64,000 bases of DNA from Sophora flavescens (taxonomy: Eukaryota; Streptophyta; Magnoliopsida; Fabales; Fabaceae). Positions 25,957 to 34,520 of this stretch are shown here, piece by piece. Made by a program: the position numbers and the translations under genes. The stretch is from positions 70,243,836 through 70,307,835 of the forward strand of contig CM061063.1 of the NCBI GenBank assembly GCA_030762895.1, in the 5' to 3' direction. The notes under the pieces are model-generated. The model had not been told where the DNA came from and made no database searches. It worked only from the letters and a program-made list of their open reading frames with translations. Numbering within the stretch: the first letter of the stretch is position 1; every line of letters begins with the position of its first letter.

Positions 25957-26022
25957 GTGCTAAAGAACACAAAAATTTGACACTTACACCGTATATCACT
26001 GTAGCAAAATACTATTTCAATA
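25957..26022. repeat. Left end of a TIR element split by the endogenous virus
   Basis: GTGCTAAAGAACACAAAAAT followed by TTTGACAC and CACTGTAGC resembles the left end of the TIR element at 38983 (TGCTAATTTGACACA ... CACTGTAG ... CTGTAGCAACA). It is in inverted orientation to the sequence at 33725-33797 on the other side of the virus. Confidence 0.5.
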
Positions 26023-26188
26023 ATGAATAGATTTTTAGCATTAATAAAAGATATTCATGAATTAAGAAAATACTTAAATATACTAGCTAGAAACATTAGA
26101 ACAAAATGAATATATTATTTTTCACCAAGAATTTGTTAGAAAAAGAATAAGAAAATTAAAACAAGAATTAGAAAATTGTATAGGATAA
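26023..26188 (+). pseudogene. Viral small ORF, broken by a frame shift
   Basis: An ATG at 26023 opens 28 codons and stops at 26107-26109. A second frame continues from about 26086 and ends in TAA at 26186-26188, overlapping the next ATG (TAATG). The two parts look like one charged, helix-forming small protein interrupted by a single-base frame change near 26085. Function unknown; its place before the next small ORF and coat protein matches the small-ORF block of soymoviruses. Confidence 0.55.
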
Positions 26189-26514
26189 TGGGATTATCTG
26201 AAGAAATAATAGAATCGGGATTTAAAGAATTAGAAAGGATATTGAAAGAATTAAATAAAAATATTATTCAATTAATTGAAAATACAGATAAAATTACAAA
26301 TTACACTTGCAGTAAAATACAAAAAGGAAAAAATGAAATAGAAAACATTAGAGAAACCTTAAATAATATTAATAAAGGAGAAGAGATAAAAAATGAGGAT
26401 ATTATTAGAATAAAAATTATTTTGGAACAACTAGAAAACCTATTAGAATATGAAGAAAATAATAGTTGTATAACAAAAATTGAACTAGAAGAAATTTTAG
26501 AATCCAGAAATTAA
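26188..26514 (+). CDS. Viral small ORF, predicted coiled coil
   Basis: 108 aa from the ATG at 26188; an in-frame ATG at 26176 is also possible, but the 26188 start overlaps the preceding stop, as viral small ORFs here tend to do. Sequence such as GFKELERILKELNKNIIQL and IRIKIILEQLENLLEYEEN shows heptad-like leucine/isoleucine spacing, so a coiled coil is likely. In related viruses a small coiled-coil virion-associated protein is encoded just upstream of the coat protein, which makes that role plausible but unproven. Frame is open. Confidence 0.6.
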   Translation: MGLSEEIIESGFKELERILKELNKNIIQLIENTDKITNYTCSKIQKGKNEIENIRETLNNINKGEEIKNEDIIRIKIILEQLENLLEYEENNSCITKIELEEILESRN

Positions 26515-26554
26515 AAGGAATAGTAATTAAACAAGGGTCAGAACAAGAATCTTC

Positions 26555-28009
26555 ATGGATACCTACACTTGTATCCTCATGGAGAGGATAAAAGAAGAAT
26601 ATATGGAAACATTAAGAAAATCAAATGATTTAGAAGAAATTCAACAATTATTAGAACAACTCAAAATAGTTGAAGAAGAAAATAATCAAATACACAACAT
26701 CGAAAAGATTGATAAAAAAAACATAGAAAATAAGGAAAATGAGGAAATAATTTTAAATTATAGTTCATCTTCAGAATCTGAAGAAAACCATATAAAAATG
26801 GAAAGAGGAGAATATAGTGGAAAAAGCCCTAAAAGAAAATGGGAAGAATATAAATATACACCTGAAGGAGCTTGGGATAAATACGAAACAGAAGCTATGT
26901 ATAATAAAGGATATGCAAGGAAAAATAATAATAAATGGACAAAAGTTCAAGAAGAATTTAAACCTCGATACCATAATACAGGAAATATACTTGACCTTGA
27001 CTGTATTAGAAATAAAGAAGATGTATTATTAAGATGGACGAATGAAATAATCCTAATGATCCTAACTGATGAAAGATTTAAACAGCTAAACTTTATAGAA
27101 ACCAAAAAATTTGTGACATTCAAAACAACAGGGAATGTACAAAAATTTCTAATATGAATTAAGGATACATAATGGATTAACTTTGGAAGAATGGTAGATA
27201 ATAGCGCAGACTATGTTAAATTAATAATGACTCTAATACACCAAGAATTTTTAGGATATAATTTAATGGAACAAAGAGAAAAAACAAATAAAACTCTAAT
27301 TGAAAATGTCAAGTCACACCTTAATAGAATGCAAATATGTGATATGTGTCAGATAGAAAGTTTTATCTGCGAATATCAAAAATACTATTATCAACTAGAT
27401 GAAGAAACTAAAGAAATATATAAATATATCTTTATAGATAAATTACCTTATCCATTAAATTCAAAAATTAATAAACTTTGGGAATCAAAACCCGAAGAAA
27501 CAGCAAATACTTTAGGAGGGGTTATTAAACTCTTATACCAAGAATTAAAGGAACAATGTTTGAGTAGGGAAACAATTAGACAATTGAATAGAGGAAGTAC
27601 TGTCATTTGTTGTGACATCCCAGAGATAGAAAAACCAGGAAAATATGGTTGTGATAAAATAATAAAAAGAAAGAAAAAATATTACAAAAGGCCAAACCTA
27701 CGAAAGACTTATTCTAAAAAGAAAAATTATTATAAAAATAATAAAAAGAAATATTTCAGAAGAAAGAAATCAACACCAAGAAAATACTGCCCAAAGGGAA
27801 AGAAAAAATGCGTATGTTGGATATGTAATGTTAAAGGACATTATGCTAATGAATGCCCTCAAAGGAAAGAAAAAGATTTTAAAGAAAAATCAAAAATAAT
27901 AAAACAAGTTTTCCAGATATATGAACTTGAACCGTTAGAAGAAGAATTAAGTACTTCAGAAATAAGTATATACGAATATACAGAAAATGAATTATCTTCA
28001 GAAGAATGA
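26555..28009 (+). pseudogene. Viral coat protein, frame disrupted
   Basis: The N-terminal part (26555-27157, 200 codons) is acidic (EENHIKMERGEYSG region, serine/glutamate-rich) before a conserved-looking core. The C-terminal part (27191-28009) has a strongly basic lysine/arginine/tyrosine stretch followed by a CX2CX4HX4C zinc knuckle (CWICNVKGHYANEC, about 27813-27857) and an acidic tail, the classic caulimovirid coat layout. Between about 27150 and 27230 the frame is lost through stop codons and apparent shifts, so no single protein spans it. The stop at 28007-28009 overlaps an ATG and adjoins the Pol frame. Confidence 0.85.
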
Positions 28010-29945
28010 GAATTCGAATAGTACCTATATAAAAATATTAATAGAGAAAAGTAAAAATGTAACATAAGCCTATATAGACACTGGAGCAAGTCTTTGCCTT
28101 GCAATAGAAGCATTGCTTGATAATTGGGAAAGATTGGAAAAACCATTAAAAATACAAATTGCTGATGGATCAATACACTCTTTATATTGGATGGCAAAAA
28201 GAATTACTTTGATAATACAAGAGAAAATATTTATAATACCAACAATATATAAACAAGAAACAGGAATAGATATAATTATTGGAAATAATTTCTTACGATT
28301 ATATCAACCGTTTTGTCAATATTTAACATATATTACTTTGAGAACCCCATATATTTATCAAAAACAAAAACGAGAGATTATCAAAATACCAATTATACAT
28401 ACCTCTACATGTACTTATTCATCAAAGTTTCAACAGCTGAAACGTGGTGAGATTATTAGCTTAATTTGCACAAAAATTCGCTATATATTAGTAAATTTAG
28501 AACCAAATAGAATAATACCAGCTCACATAGAAGAACTTTTAAATAAGGTTTGTAGTGAAAACCCTTTAGACCCAAGAATTAACAAAAATACTGAATTAGT
28601 TGAATTAAAATTAAAAGACCCCACAAAAGAAGTAAAATGTAAGCCAATGATTTACACAAAACAAGATAGAGACGAATTTGAAAAAGACATTGATGAAATG
28701 TGTAAAAAAAGACTAATTAGACCATCGAATAGTAAACACTCAGCACCAGCCTTTTATGTAGATAACCATAATGAAATAAAAAGGGGGAAAAGAAGGATGG
28801 TAATTAATTACAAACAAATTAACGATGCCATGGAAGGAGATGCCTATTTTCTTCCAAGAAAAGATTTAATTATTGAAAGAATTAGAAACATGGATTGGTT
28901 TAGTACCTTTGATTGTAAATCAGGTTTTTACCAAATCAGATTGACTGAAGAATCTAAGACACTAACAGCATTCAGTTGTCCTCAAGGTCAATGTGAATGG
29001 AATGTACTCCCAATGGGATTAAAACAATCACCTGGAATCTTCCAGCGGAGAATAGATTCAATTCTTAAAGAATTTAAAGACTTTTGTCTTATTTATATTG
29101 ATGACATATTAATCTTTTCAAACAAAGGATTAGATGATCACTTTAAAAAGATAGAATTTGTTCTTAACAAATGTTATGAATATGGAATAGTCTTAAGCAA
29201 GAAAAAAGCTGTCCTAGCCCAGAATAGAATTAATTATTTAGGATTAGAAATCGAAAAAGGGAAAATAATAATGCAACGACATGTACTAGAAAAACTTCAA
29301 AATTTTCCAACAACATTAAAGGATAAAAAGGATTTACAAAGATTTCTTGGACTACTAACATATATTTCAAATGAAGGTTTTATCAAAAATCTTGCAGCGG
29401 AAAGAAGAATTCTTCAACAAAAATTAAAGAAGGATGCCCACTGGACTTGGACTGATGAGGATGATAGACTTATTATAAAAATGAAAGACTTATGCCGGGA
29501 TCTTCCTGAGCTATATCATCCATCGGATGACGATATAATAATTATTGAGACTGATGCCTCAAATGACTGTTGGGGAGGTGTTATGAAAGCAAAACCCACT
29601 GGATACAAAAATGAATTACTATGTCGATATATGTCAGGAACTTTTTCAGATAGTGAGATAAATTATCCCACTCATGAAAAAGAGACATTGGCTTTGATCC
29701 GTATGTTGGAAAAACATCGGATTTATATACTGGATAAGGACTTTATTGTCCGAACCGATTCAACTTATGTTGCAGGTTTTAAGAACTTAAATCATAAAGG
29801 AACTTACAAACAAGGACGATTGATTAGATGGCAAATGAAGCTTGCCGAATACAATTACTCAATCTCTCATATTAAGGGAGATAAAAATATTCTTGCAGAT
29901 ATTTTATTAAGAGAATGGAGCAGCAAACAGCTGAAGACATACTAA
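28008..29945 (+). CDS. Viral protease-reverse transcriptase-RNase H, interrupted near the start
   Basis: Polymerase that copies pregenomic RNA into DNA. The frame carries an in-frame TAA at 28065-28067, then is open to 29945. The aspartic-protease motif DTGAS (28077-28091) lies 9 bases after that stop; the first ATG after it (28113) is past the motif. RT follows, with KQSPGIFQ and the catalytic YIDD (about 29094-29105). RNase H follows, with ETDAS, HEKETLAL, RTDSTY and the ADIL end, so all expected acidic residues are present. It ends in SSKQLKTY and overlaps the next ORF by 31 bases, a usual arrangement in this family. The stop means the protease cannot be made from an upstream start; RT-RNase H itself is uninterrupted. 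Confidence 0.93.
28778..28797 (+). other. Purine tract, candidate plus-strand priming site
   Basis: Twenty consecutive purines (A-rich with GGGGG in the middle) inside the RT frame. Caulimovirids prime plus-strand DNA at such tracts, and one commonly falls in the polymerase gene. Coding constraint alone (K-R-G-K-R-R) could also produce it. Confidence 0.4.
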
Positions 29946-31177
29946 AGCAGATTCAATATCAAAGAATGCTCGAGAAGCAGAAGATAATGGAGCTAGACTT
30001 GATCAAAGCAAACATAGAAGTACTGGAGTTTCAATTACAAAGACTACCTAGCAAAGAAGATCCGATGAAAAATATAAAACAACAAGTACAAGAAAGCACT
30101 AATGAAAAATGGTACACCATCTTTAATGGACCACACCCCGATGTTTATAATGAATGGCACAAAGCAGCCCCTCACTGCATTGGAATTTCCGGAGTCCATC
30201 ACAAAGGATTTCGTACCAAAGAAGAAGCAGAAAAGGCTTTGATCGACTACCAGAAAGAACAAGACAAGGGCAAAGAAGTTTATCTTGGCCCAAGGACTTT
30301 CTCTGAAACTATAAAGACTCCACCAGCCCAAAAAACTTCATTAAGGATACTCGGAAGAATTCCTTCCTCCATCGATGACTACCAAATCCCTTCAAGAAAA
30401 GACCATGAACTACAAGTTCAATTCTCCAAAGAATTTTTTTTTGAAAACCTAAAAAGACTAACCAACTGGTCCGAAAAGGAAAAAATTAATTGTTTTTACA
30501 TGGTCAACCGAAATATTTTCGGAGTTAAGGCCGTAATTACTCCCGGAGCAACATCGATTCTTACATTTAATATGTTTCAGTTTGGGCTTATTGAATGTCT
30601 CTACCTCAGTCAAGACTTGGAAGAAATCAAATTATTTCCATACAATTTGAAGGAAGCCATCCAGAACTATCGAAAGAATGTCGCAAGGGATAGAACCATC
30701 TTTCTGAAGTTCTATTCAACCTATCCAGACTTTGTCACCAAACAACCCACAAAGAATTTAATTTTTATTGGAGTAAGTAATAATAGTTTCTCCATGCGAG
30801 ATGAACCTACTGGAGAAGAATACAGCGAAGAAAAGATTGTCACAATCCTAGCAAATCAACTGGCGAGTATCTTTACTCAATGTCAAATAATTGGTAAAGA
30901 CTCTTTCATAAAAGCCATGTACAAAGGTCCACATACTTTGCTACTCAGCAAGACTAGTGGAAAATTGATTAGAGAAAAGGACCTAGCACTACTGACGAAC
31001 TTTGAATTACCATTCTACACGTTACAAGGACTTTCAATGAATTACCAACCAGCTGTCCTTGACTTGTTGTGCTCAATGATTAAGGAGAATGGCAATCACG
31101 CATGTGAAAGATGCGTCAAGCAAAAAGACTGTCGGCAAGACGATAAGGATTCAGACGAAGCCATTATTGAAGAATGA
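29915..31177 (+). CDS. Viral transactivator/viroplasmin (inclusion-body protein)
   Basis: Intact 420-codon frame starting inside the end of the polymerase gene. In this family the product forms cytoplasmic inclusion bodies and lets ribosomes reinitiate on the polycistronic RNA. Residues about 65-110 (KWYTIFNGPHPDVYNEW, then HKGFRTKEEAEKAL) match the RNase H1 N-terminal-like viroplasmin domain. The C-terminus has a cysteine pair motif, CERCVKQKDC. The N-terminal 50 residues are a likely coiled coil. No stop or shift is seen over the whole length. Confidence 0.9.
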   Translation: MEQQTAEDILKQIQYQRMLEKQKIMELDLIKANIEVLEFQLQRLPSKEDPMKNIKQQVQESTNEKWYTIFNGPHPDVYNEWHKAAPHCIGISGVHHKGFRTKEEAEKALIDYQKEQDKGKEVYLGPRTFSETIKTPPAQKTSLRILGRIPSSIDDYQIPSRKDHELQVQFSKEFFFENLKRLTNWSEKEKINCFYMVNRNIFGVKAVITPGATSILTFNMFQFGLIECLYLSQDLEEIKLFPYNLKEAIQNYRKNVARDRTIFLKFYSTYPDFVTKQPTKNLIFIGVSNNSFSMRDEPTGEEYSEEKIVTILANQLASIFTQCQIIGKDSFIKAMYKGPHTLLLSKTSGKLIREKDLALLTNFELPFYTLQGLSMNYQPAVLDLLCSMIKENGNHACERCVKQKDCRQDDKDSDEAIIEE

Positions 31178-31318
31178 CGTAAGCACTGACGTCATCAAGC
31201 ATTATTGGAAGGATGACGTAAGCAATGACGTCATCATGAATTATTAAAACGTCTGATTGATTGTAATAATTCAGGGACTTTTTTGTAAATTACTATGCCC
31301 TTCTGATTGTATAAATAA
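31175..31318 (+). promoter_or_regulatory. 35S-type viral promoter: two as-1/CRE sites and TATA box
   Basis: TGACGTAAGCACTGACGTCA at 31175-31194 (its first three bases are the stop codon of the transactivator gene) and TGACGTAAGCAATGACGTCA at 31214-31233 are two near-identical double TGACG sites with a palindromic TGACGTCA half, spaced 39 bp apart. Such as-1-like pairs bind TGA-type bZIP factors in the CaMV 35S promoter. A TATA box, TATAAATAA, lies at 31310-31318. Start site would be near 31340-31350. Confidence 0.85.
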
Positions 31319-31648
31319 GCCCTCAGAGGCAAAGGAGAAGGCAGAGCATCTGAAAGAAAATTTCAATCTCTCTCTTCTCTCTGAGAAGTTCTAAGCTATG
31401 CTTAGCGATTCCTTGAGTGTGGAATCAACCCTGTTCTATGTACTTCACTTCTGATTATAAATAAACTACTTTCATATATTCCTCTACTTCATTACTACTT
31501 TCACTTCTTCCAACTACTCGTTGAAATTCCAACTTGAAATAGACGGAAGCTGCGGTGGACCAAAGAACCCAGAATCACTTTGAAAAACCCAGATCAGGTA
31601 TGACTCATCATCTATTTGATTTCATTTGGTTTATACTAGAAATCAATC
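31319..31648 (+). other. Viral leader region with poly(A) signal
   Basis: About 300 nt between the promoter and the movement-protein ATG. CT-rich start (CTCTCTCTTCTCTCT about 31366-31380) and AATAAA at 31460-31465, about 115 nt after the expected start site. In caulimovirids the signal is bypassed on the first pass and used on the second, giving terminally redundant RNA. A CAG/GTATGA donor-like site lies near 31596. Confidence 0.65.
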
Positions 31649-32572
31649 ATGTCTGAAATAGAAAAGGAAATAATTAATAATACTGATGTAGAACATTTAC
31701 AAATTACTGAAGAAGACGGAAACTATGAAGAAAGTATCTTAATAGATCCGAAATTATTTCAAAAGATTCAGAAGGAGGACTTGAATTTATCTAAAGATGC
31801 AAATATGAAAAAATTAGGAGGAATAATGAAACGTTTTAATCAAAAAGAAAATATAATATGTTATGGAAAAATAATTAATGAAACCCCAATAGACATTTCT
31901 GAAACACAAGGTAACACTTGTATTCAATTACTGAATAAAAAGAAATTAATAGATCTAAAACGAAACCTAAAGAAAGAGGCACACATAAAAAAGATTGGTT
32001 ATATTCATATAGGAGCTATACAAGTTCTAATTAAAGCAACTTTCCAAGAAGGAATAGATTCACCAATAGAATTAGTTCTAAAGGATGATAGAATAATAGA
32101 TCCTAAAGATAAAATATTAGGAGTAATCGAAGGAAATTTAGCCTATGTCAAGCTAAAATTTGAAATTCACCCAAATATTGGAATACCATTAGATACCCAA
32201 AGATTAGATCAATCCCTAACTATGGAACATAGATTTTTAAGAAATAATCTAATGAGACCAGGAGACAAGATTTTCTCAATTACTTATTGTGTCAACTATG
32301 CACTAACAAATTCACATCATAGCATTACTTTTAGAAATAATGATAGAATAGATATACCAAGACTATTTGAAGAAATAGGAAAAATTTATTATCCTAAAAG
32401 AAATGACTTAACGGAATTAGGAATTTCTATAAGAAATCCAAGATCACTAAGTTTTAGGCAGATCCCTAAACCAATTACTTTCCCAGAAACAGAAGAAAAT
32501 AAAGACGAAAATATAAATAAATTATCAAACCAAGTAAGAGATATAGCCCAATATTTGAGAAATAGAATATGA
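31649..32572 (+). CDS. Viral movement protein (30K superfamily)
   Basis: Intact 307-codon frame, the first gene after the leader. Caulimovirid movement proteins form tubules through plasmodesmata. Evidence is position plus the 30K-like core: IKKIGYIHIGAIQVLIKAT, an alternating hydrophobic strand, then GVIEGNLAYVKLKFEIHPN, followed by GDKIFSITYCVNYALT. The C-terminal end (ENINKLSNQVRDIAQYLRN) is a short coiled coil. The stop overlaps the next start as ATGA. No defects seen. Confidence 0.82.
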   Translation: MSEIEKEIINNTDVEHLQITEEDGNYEESILIDPKLFQKIQKEDLNLSKDANMKKLGGIMKRFNQKENIICYGKIINETPIDISETQGNTCIQLLNKKKLIDLKRNLKKEAHIKKIGYIHIGAIQVLIKATFQEGIDSPIELVLKDDRIIDPKDKILGVIEGNLAYVKLKFEIHPNIGIPLDTQRLDQSLTMEHRFLRNNLMRPGDKIFSITYCVNYALTNSHHSITFRNNDRIDIPRLFEEIGKIYYPKRNDLTELGISIRNPRSLSFRQIPKPITFPETEENKDENINKLSNQVRDIAQYLRNRI

Positions 32573-32883
32573 ACAAAGAAAAAGAATTAAGAAATATTTA
32601 TGAAAAATATTATAATAAAATAAATCAAGATAAAAAGAATATTATGGATTTTATGAATATCTATGATAATCATCTTAAAAAAGATAAAAAAGATAAAAAT
32701 CGAAAACAAATGGAAAGATATATTATAGAAAAGGAAAAAGAACTAAATAATATAAGAAACAAAAGAAAAGAACACAAAAGACAAATAATAGAAAAAATAG
32801 AAAAAATGATTTCGAAAAAATCAGATCAATTATCAACTAGTTATTTTAAAATAACAGCACCAATTTTTGAAGATACTAATTAA
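32569..32883 (+). CDS. Viral small ORF, basic coiled-coil protein
   Basis: 104 aa, overlapping the movement-protein stop (ATGA at 32569-32572). Very rich in K, E, N and I, with long helical heptads (MERYIIEKEKELNNIRNKRK, then IIEKIEKMISKK). High charge suggests nucleic-acid or protein binding. No known domain recognised; comparable small ORFs follow MP in soymoviruses. Confidence 0.6.
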   Translation: MNKEKELRNIYEKYYNKINQDKKNIMDFMNIYDNHLKKDKKDKNRKQMERYIIEKEKELNNIRNKRKEHKRQIIEKIEKMISKKSDQLSTSYFKITAPIFEDTN

Positions 32884-32884
32884 A

Positions 32885-33146
32885 ATGGAAATATATTCTG
32901 AGTTTGACATTCAAACAAAAAATGAAATTATGAGTGTACTAGTAATGGATTTACCTATTGATTGTAAACAACTAATAATTGAAAAAATAAAAACTCAATT
33001 TATATTAGACAAGAAGATTATTATCTTGCAATTATTTCGTTAGATATAGAATGGAACTATATGGAAGAAATATGATTATCTTTTGAATATGATAGACTAT
33101 CATTATTTGATATATATATGAAGACTGTGATTTATTAGATGATTAA
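32885..33146 (+). pseudogene. Viral small ORF, decayed; paralogue of the next ORF
   Basis: The ATG at 32885 opens 52 codons, stopping at 33041-33043. The first part (EIMSVLVMDLPIDCKQLIIE) clearly resembles EILSILVMKIPKDRKQIIIN of the ORF at 33147. Beyond about 33010 the likeness can only be followed in other frames and is broken by a further stop near 33074. A TAA at 33144-33146, directly before the next ATG, looks like the original end. Role unknown. Confidence 0.6.
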
Positions 33147-33413
33147 ATGGATCAAGAAATATTAAGTATTTTGGTGATGAAAATACCCAAAGACCGCAAG
33201 CAAATAATAATTAACAAAATAAAACACCAACACTGGCAAGAAGAACTCTATTTAAAACAAATAGTGCAAAGAGTACAATTGGCATTTTGTGAAGAAGAAC
33301 GAGATCAATTAATCAAAGATATAATGGAAATAGATGAATCTATAATGGACTATGGGTATGAATTATTAGTGACCCAAATTATGCATGAAAATAATCATCC
33401 AGATTATGCCTAA
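33147..33413 (+). CDS. Viral small ORF, intact member of a tandem pair
   Basis: 88 aa, starting right after a TAA (TAAATG). N-terminal block is shared with the broken ORF upstream; the C-terminus is acidic (CEEERDQLIKDIMEIDESIM). It ends 40 nt before the primer-binding site. No recognised domain. Its place and size match the short ORFs between MP and CP in soymoviruses. Confidence 0.6.
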   Translation: MDQEILSILVMKIPKDRKQIIINKIKHQHWQEELYLKQIVQRVQLAFCEEERDQLIKDIMEIDESIMDYGYELLVTQIMHENNHPDYA

Positions 33414-33453
33414 ATGCTACCACTACCTGGGAAAGGATAGAGTGGTACCGAAC

Positions 33454-33465
33454 TGGTATCAGAGC
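33454..33465 (+). other. Primer-binding site for initiator tRNA-Met
   Basis: TGGTATCAGAGC, the 12-base complement of the 3' end of plant initiator tRNA-Met, used by caulimovirids to start minus-strand synthesis. It lies between small ORFs and about 0.9 kb after the movement-protein gene, which is the soymovirus-type position. Confidence 0.9.
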
Positions 33466-33485
33466 TAAGTACTAACTAATTAATA

Positions 33486-33722
33486 ATGAGTACTCTATAC
33501 ATAGAAAAATTTGTTCACTATCTAAATATGATAGATTTAACAAACCAGAACAGATTAAAAGACTTAGTACAAGAATTAAAAGAGGAAGCAACTGATACAT
33601 GTAATAAACACATGGAATATCATTGTGAGTACTGTGATTGTAGGGAATATGAGAGAAAAATAGATTTGATAAAAATTATGATTGAAAAATTAAATTTATG
33701 GATAGATCAAGAAGAATCATAG
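33486..33722 (+). CDS. Viral small ORF downstream of the primer site
   Basis: 78 aa, starting 20 nt after the primer-binding site. Contains a cysteine-rich patch (HCEYCDC, residues about 46-52) between helical segments. No known family recognised. It is the last viral gene before the right junction; on the circle it would be followed by the ORF at 26023. Confidence 0.58.
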   Translation: MSTLYIEKFVHYLNMIDLTNQNRLKDLVQELKEEATDTCNKHMEYHCEYCDCREYERKIDLIKIMIEKLNLWIDQEES

Positions 33723-33724
33723 AT

Positions 33725-33797
33725 CCAACGGCTCACAATATGTACACACTGTTGAAGTGTCGCATACGATGTCAAAGAAATTGTGTCAGTTTAGCAC
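33725..33797. repeat. Right end of the TIR element split by the virus
   Basis: Reverse complement begins GTGCTAAACTGACACAATTT and continues TTTGACATCGTATGCGACA. This closely matches the right end of the element at 38983-39940 (reverse complement TGCTAATTTGACACATTTTT then TGACATCATACGGCGACA). Inverted relative to 25957-26022. Confidence 0.6.
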
Positions 33798-34520
33798 AAC
33801 TCTATCTTTATATCGGTACAAGTCAAAAACGTCAAACGTAACTTTTTGTTAGACATGTTTATTACAAAATTAGTTATTGGATTGAAACATATCTTCTTTT
33901 TTTCTTTTTTTTTCCATAGGATATCCTCCATGCGTAATTATGGAGATTAACACTACAAGAAATTACGTGATTAGCTACAACAAATTTAATAGTTAATCCG
34001 TGGCTAATCTCTAGCAAAACGAATCAGCTACAGATTAGCTATGAAATAACTATAAAAATAGTGGTAGCACGAAATGAGTGGCAAATCAGCTAGAAAAATT
34101 ATGCTAGGCTAATTCGTAGTTAATTTAAAACAATCCTAGCAATATTATAGCTAATCATAATAAGTTGTTCAAAATTGCCTATTCTTAGCTATATGGCTAG
34201 GATATTGTCAATTTTGTAGCAAATGTATAGCTACATCTTAGTACTCTCCTAGCTAATTTGTTGCTAATTCTTGGTTAAGGTTTAGTCTAAGTTTTACATT
34301 CCCGAAGCTATTACGTAGGTAACTTGTAGCTAATTTCATATTCTTTCCTAGCCAATTCATAGTATAATACATAGCTAATTATAATTTAAACAAGTTTACA
34401 AAACAAGTTCAAAAAATCCATTGCCAATTCATAGGTCTACTACAAACACTTCAAAACAAAGTTTACAAAACAAGAAATAGAGGCTTAAGTTCAAAATAAT
34501 CCATTGATCAAAGTTCTCCA

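Larger units (their letters stand above)
26023..33724 (+). mobile_element. Near-complete endogenous pararetrovirus (Caulimoviridae, soymovirus-like)
   Basis: A 7.7 kb block of A-rich, closely packed or overlapping plus-strand genes, unlike the host sequence around it. Order: small ORFs, coat protein with CCHC knuckle, protease-RT-RNase H, transactivator, promoter, movement protein, small ORFs, tRNA-Met primer site, small ORF. On the viral circle this reads promoter, MP, small ORFs with primer site, CP, Pol, TAV. A primer site downstream of MP fits soymoviruses rather than caulimoviruses, where it lies upstream of MP. Length is close to the roughly 8 kb of soymoviruses. There is no integrase; such copies are thought to enter by host DNA repair. 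No terminal duplication was seen. Several frames are broken (described under each). Old, partly decayed copy; genus assignment is inferred from order and motifs only. Confidence 0.88.

Noticed and set aside
26023..33724. Contaminating free virus sequence rather than an integrated copy
   Set aside because: Broken frames and host-type transposon sequence continuous on both sides favour integration, though only junction reads would prove it.
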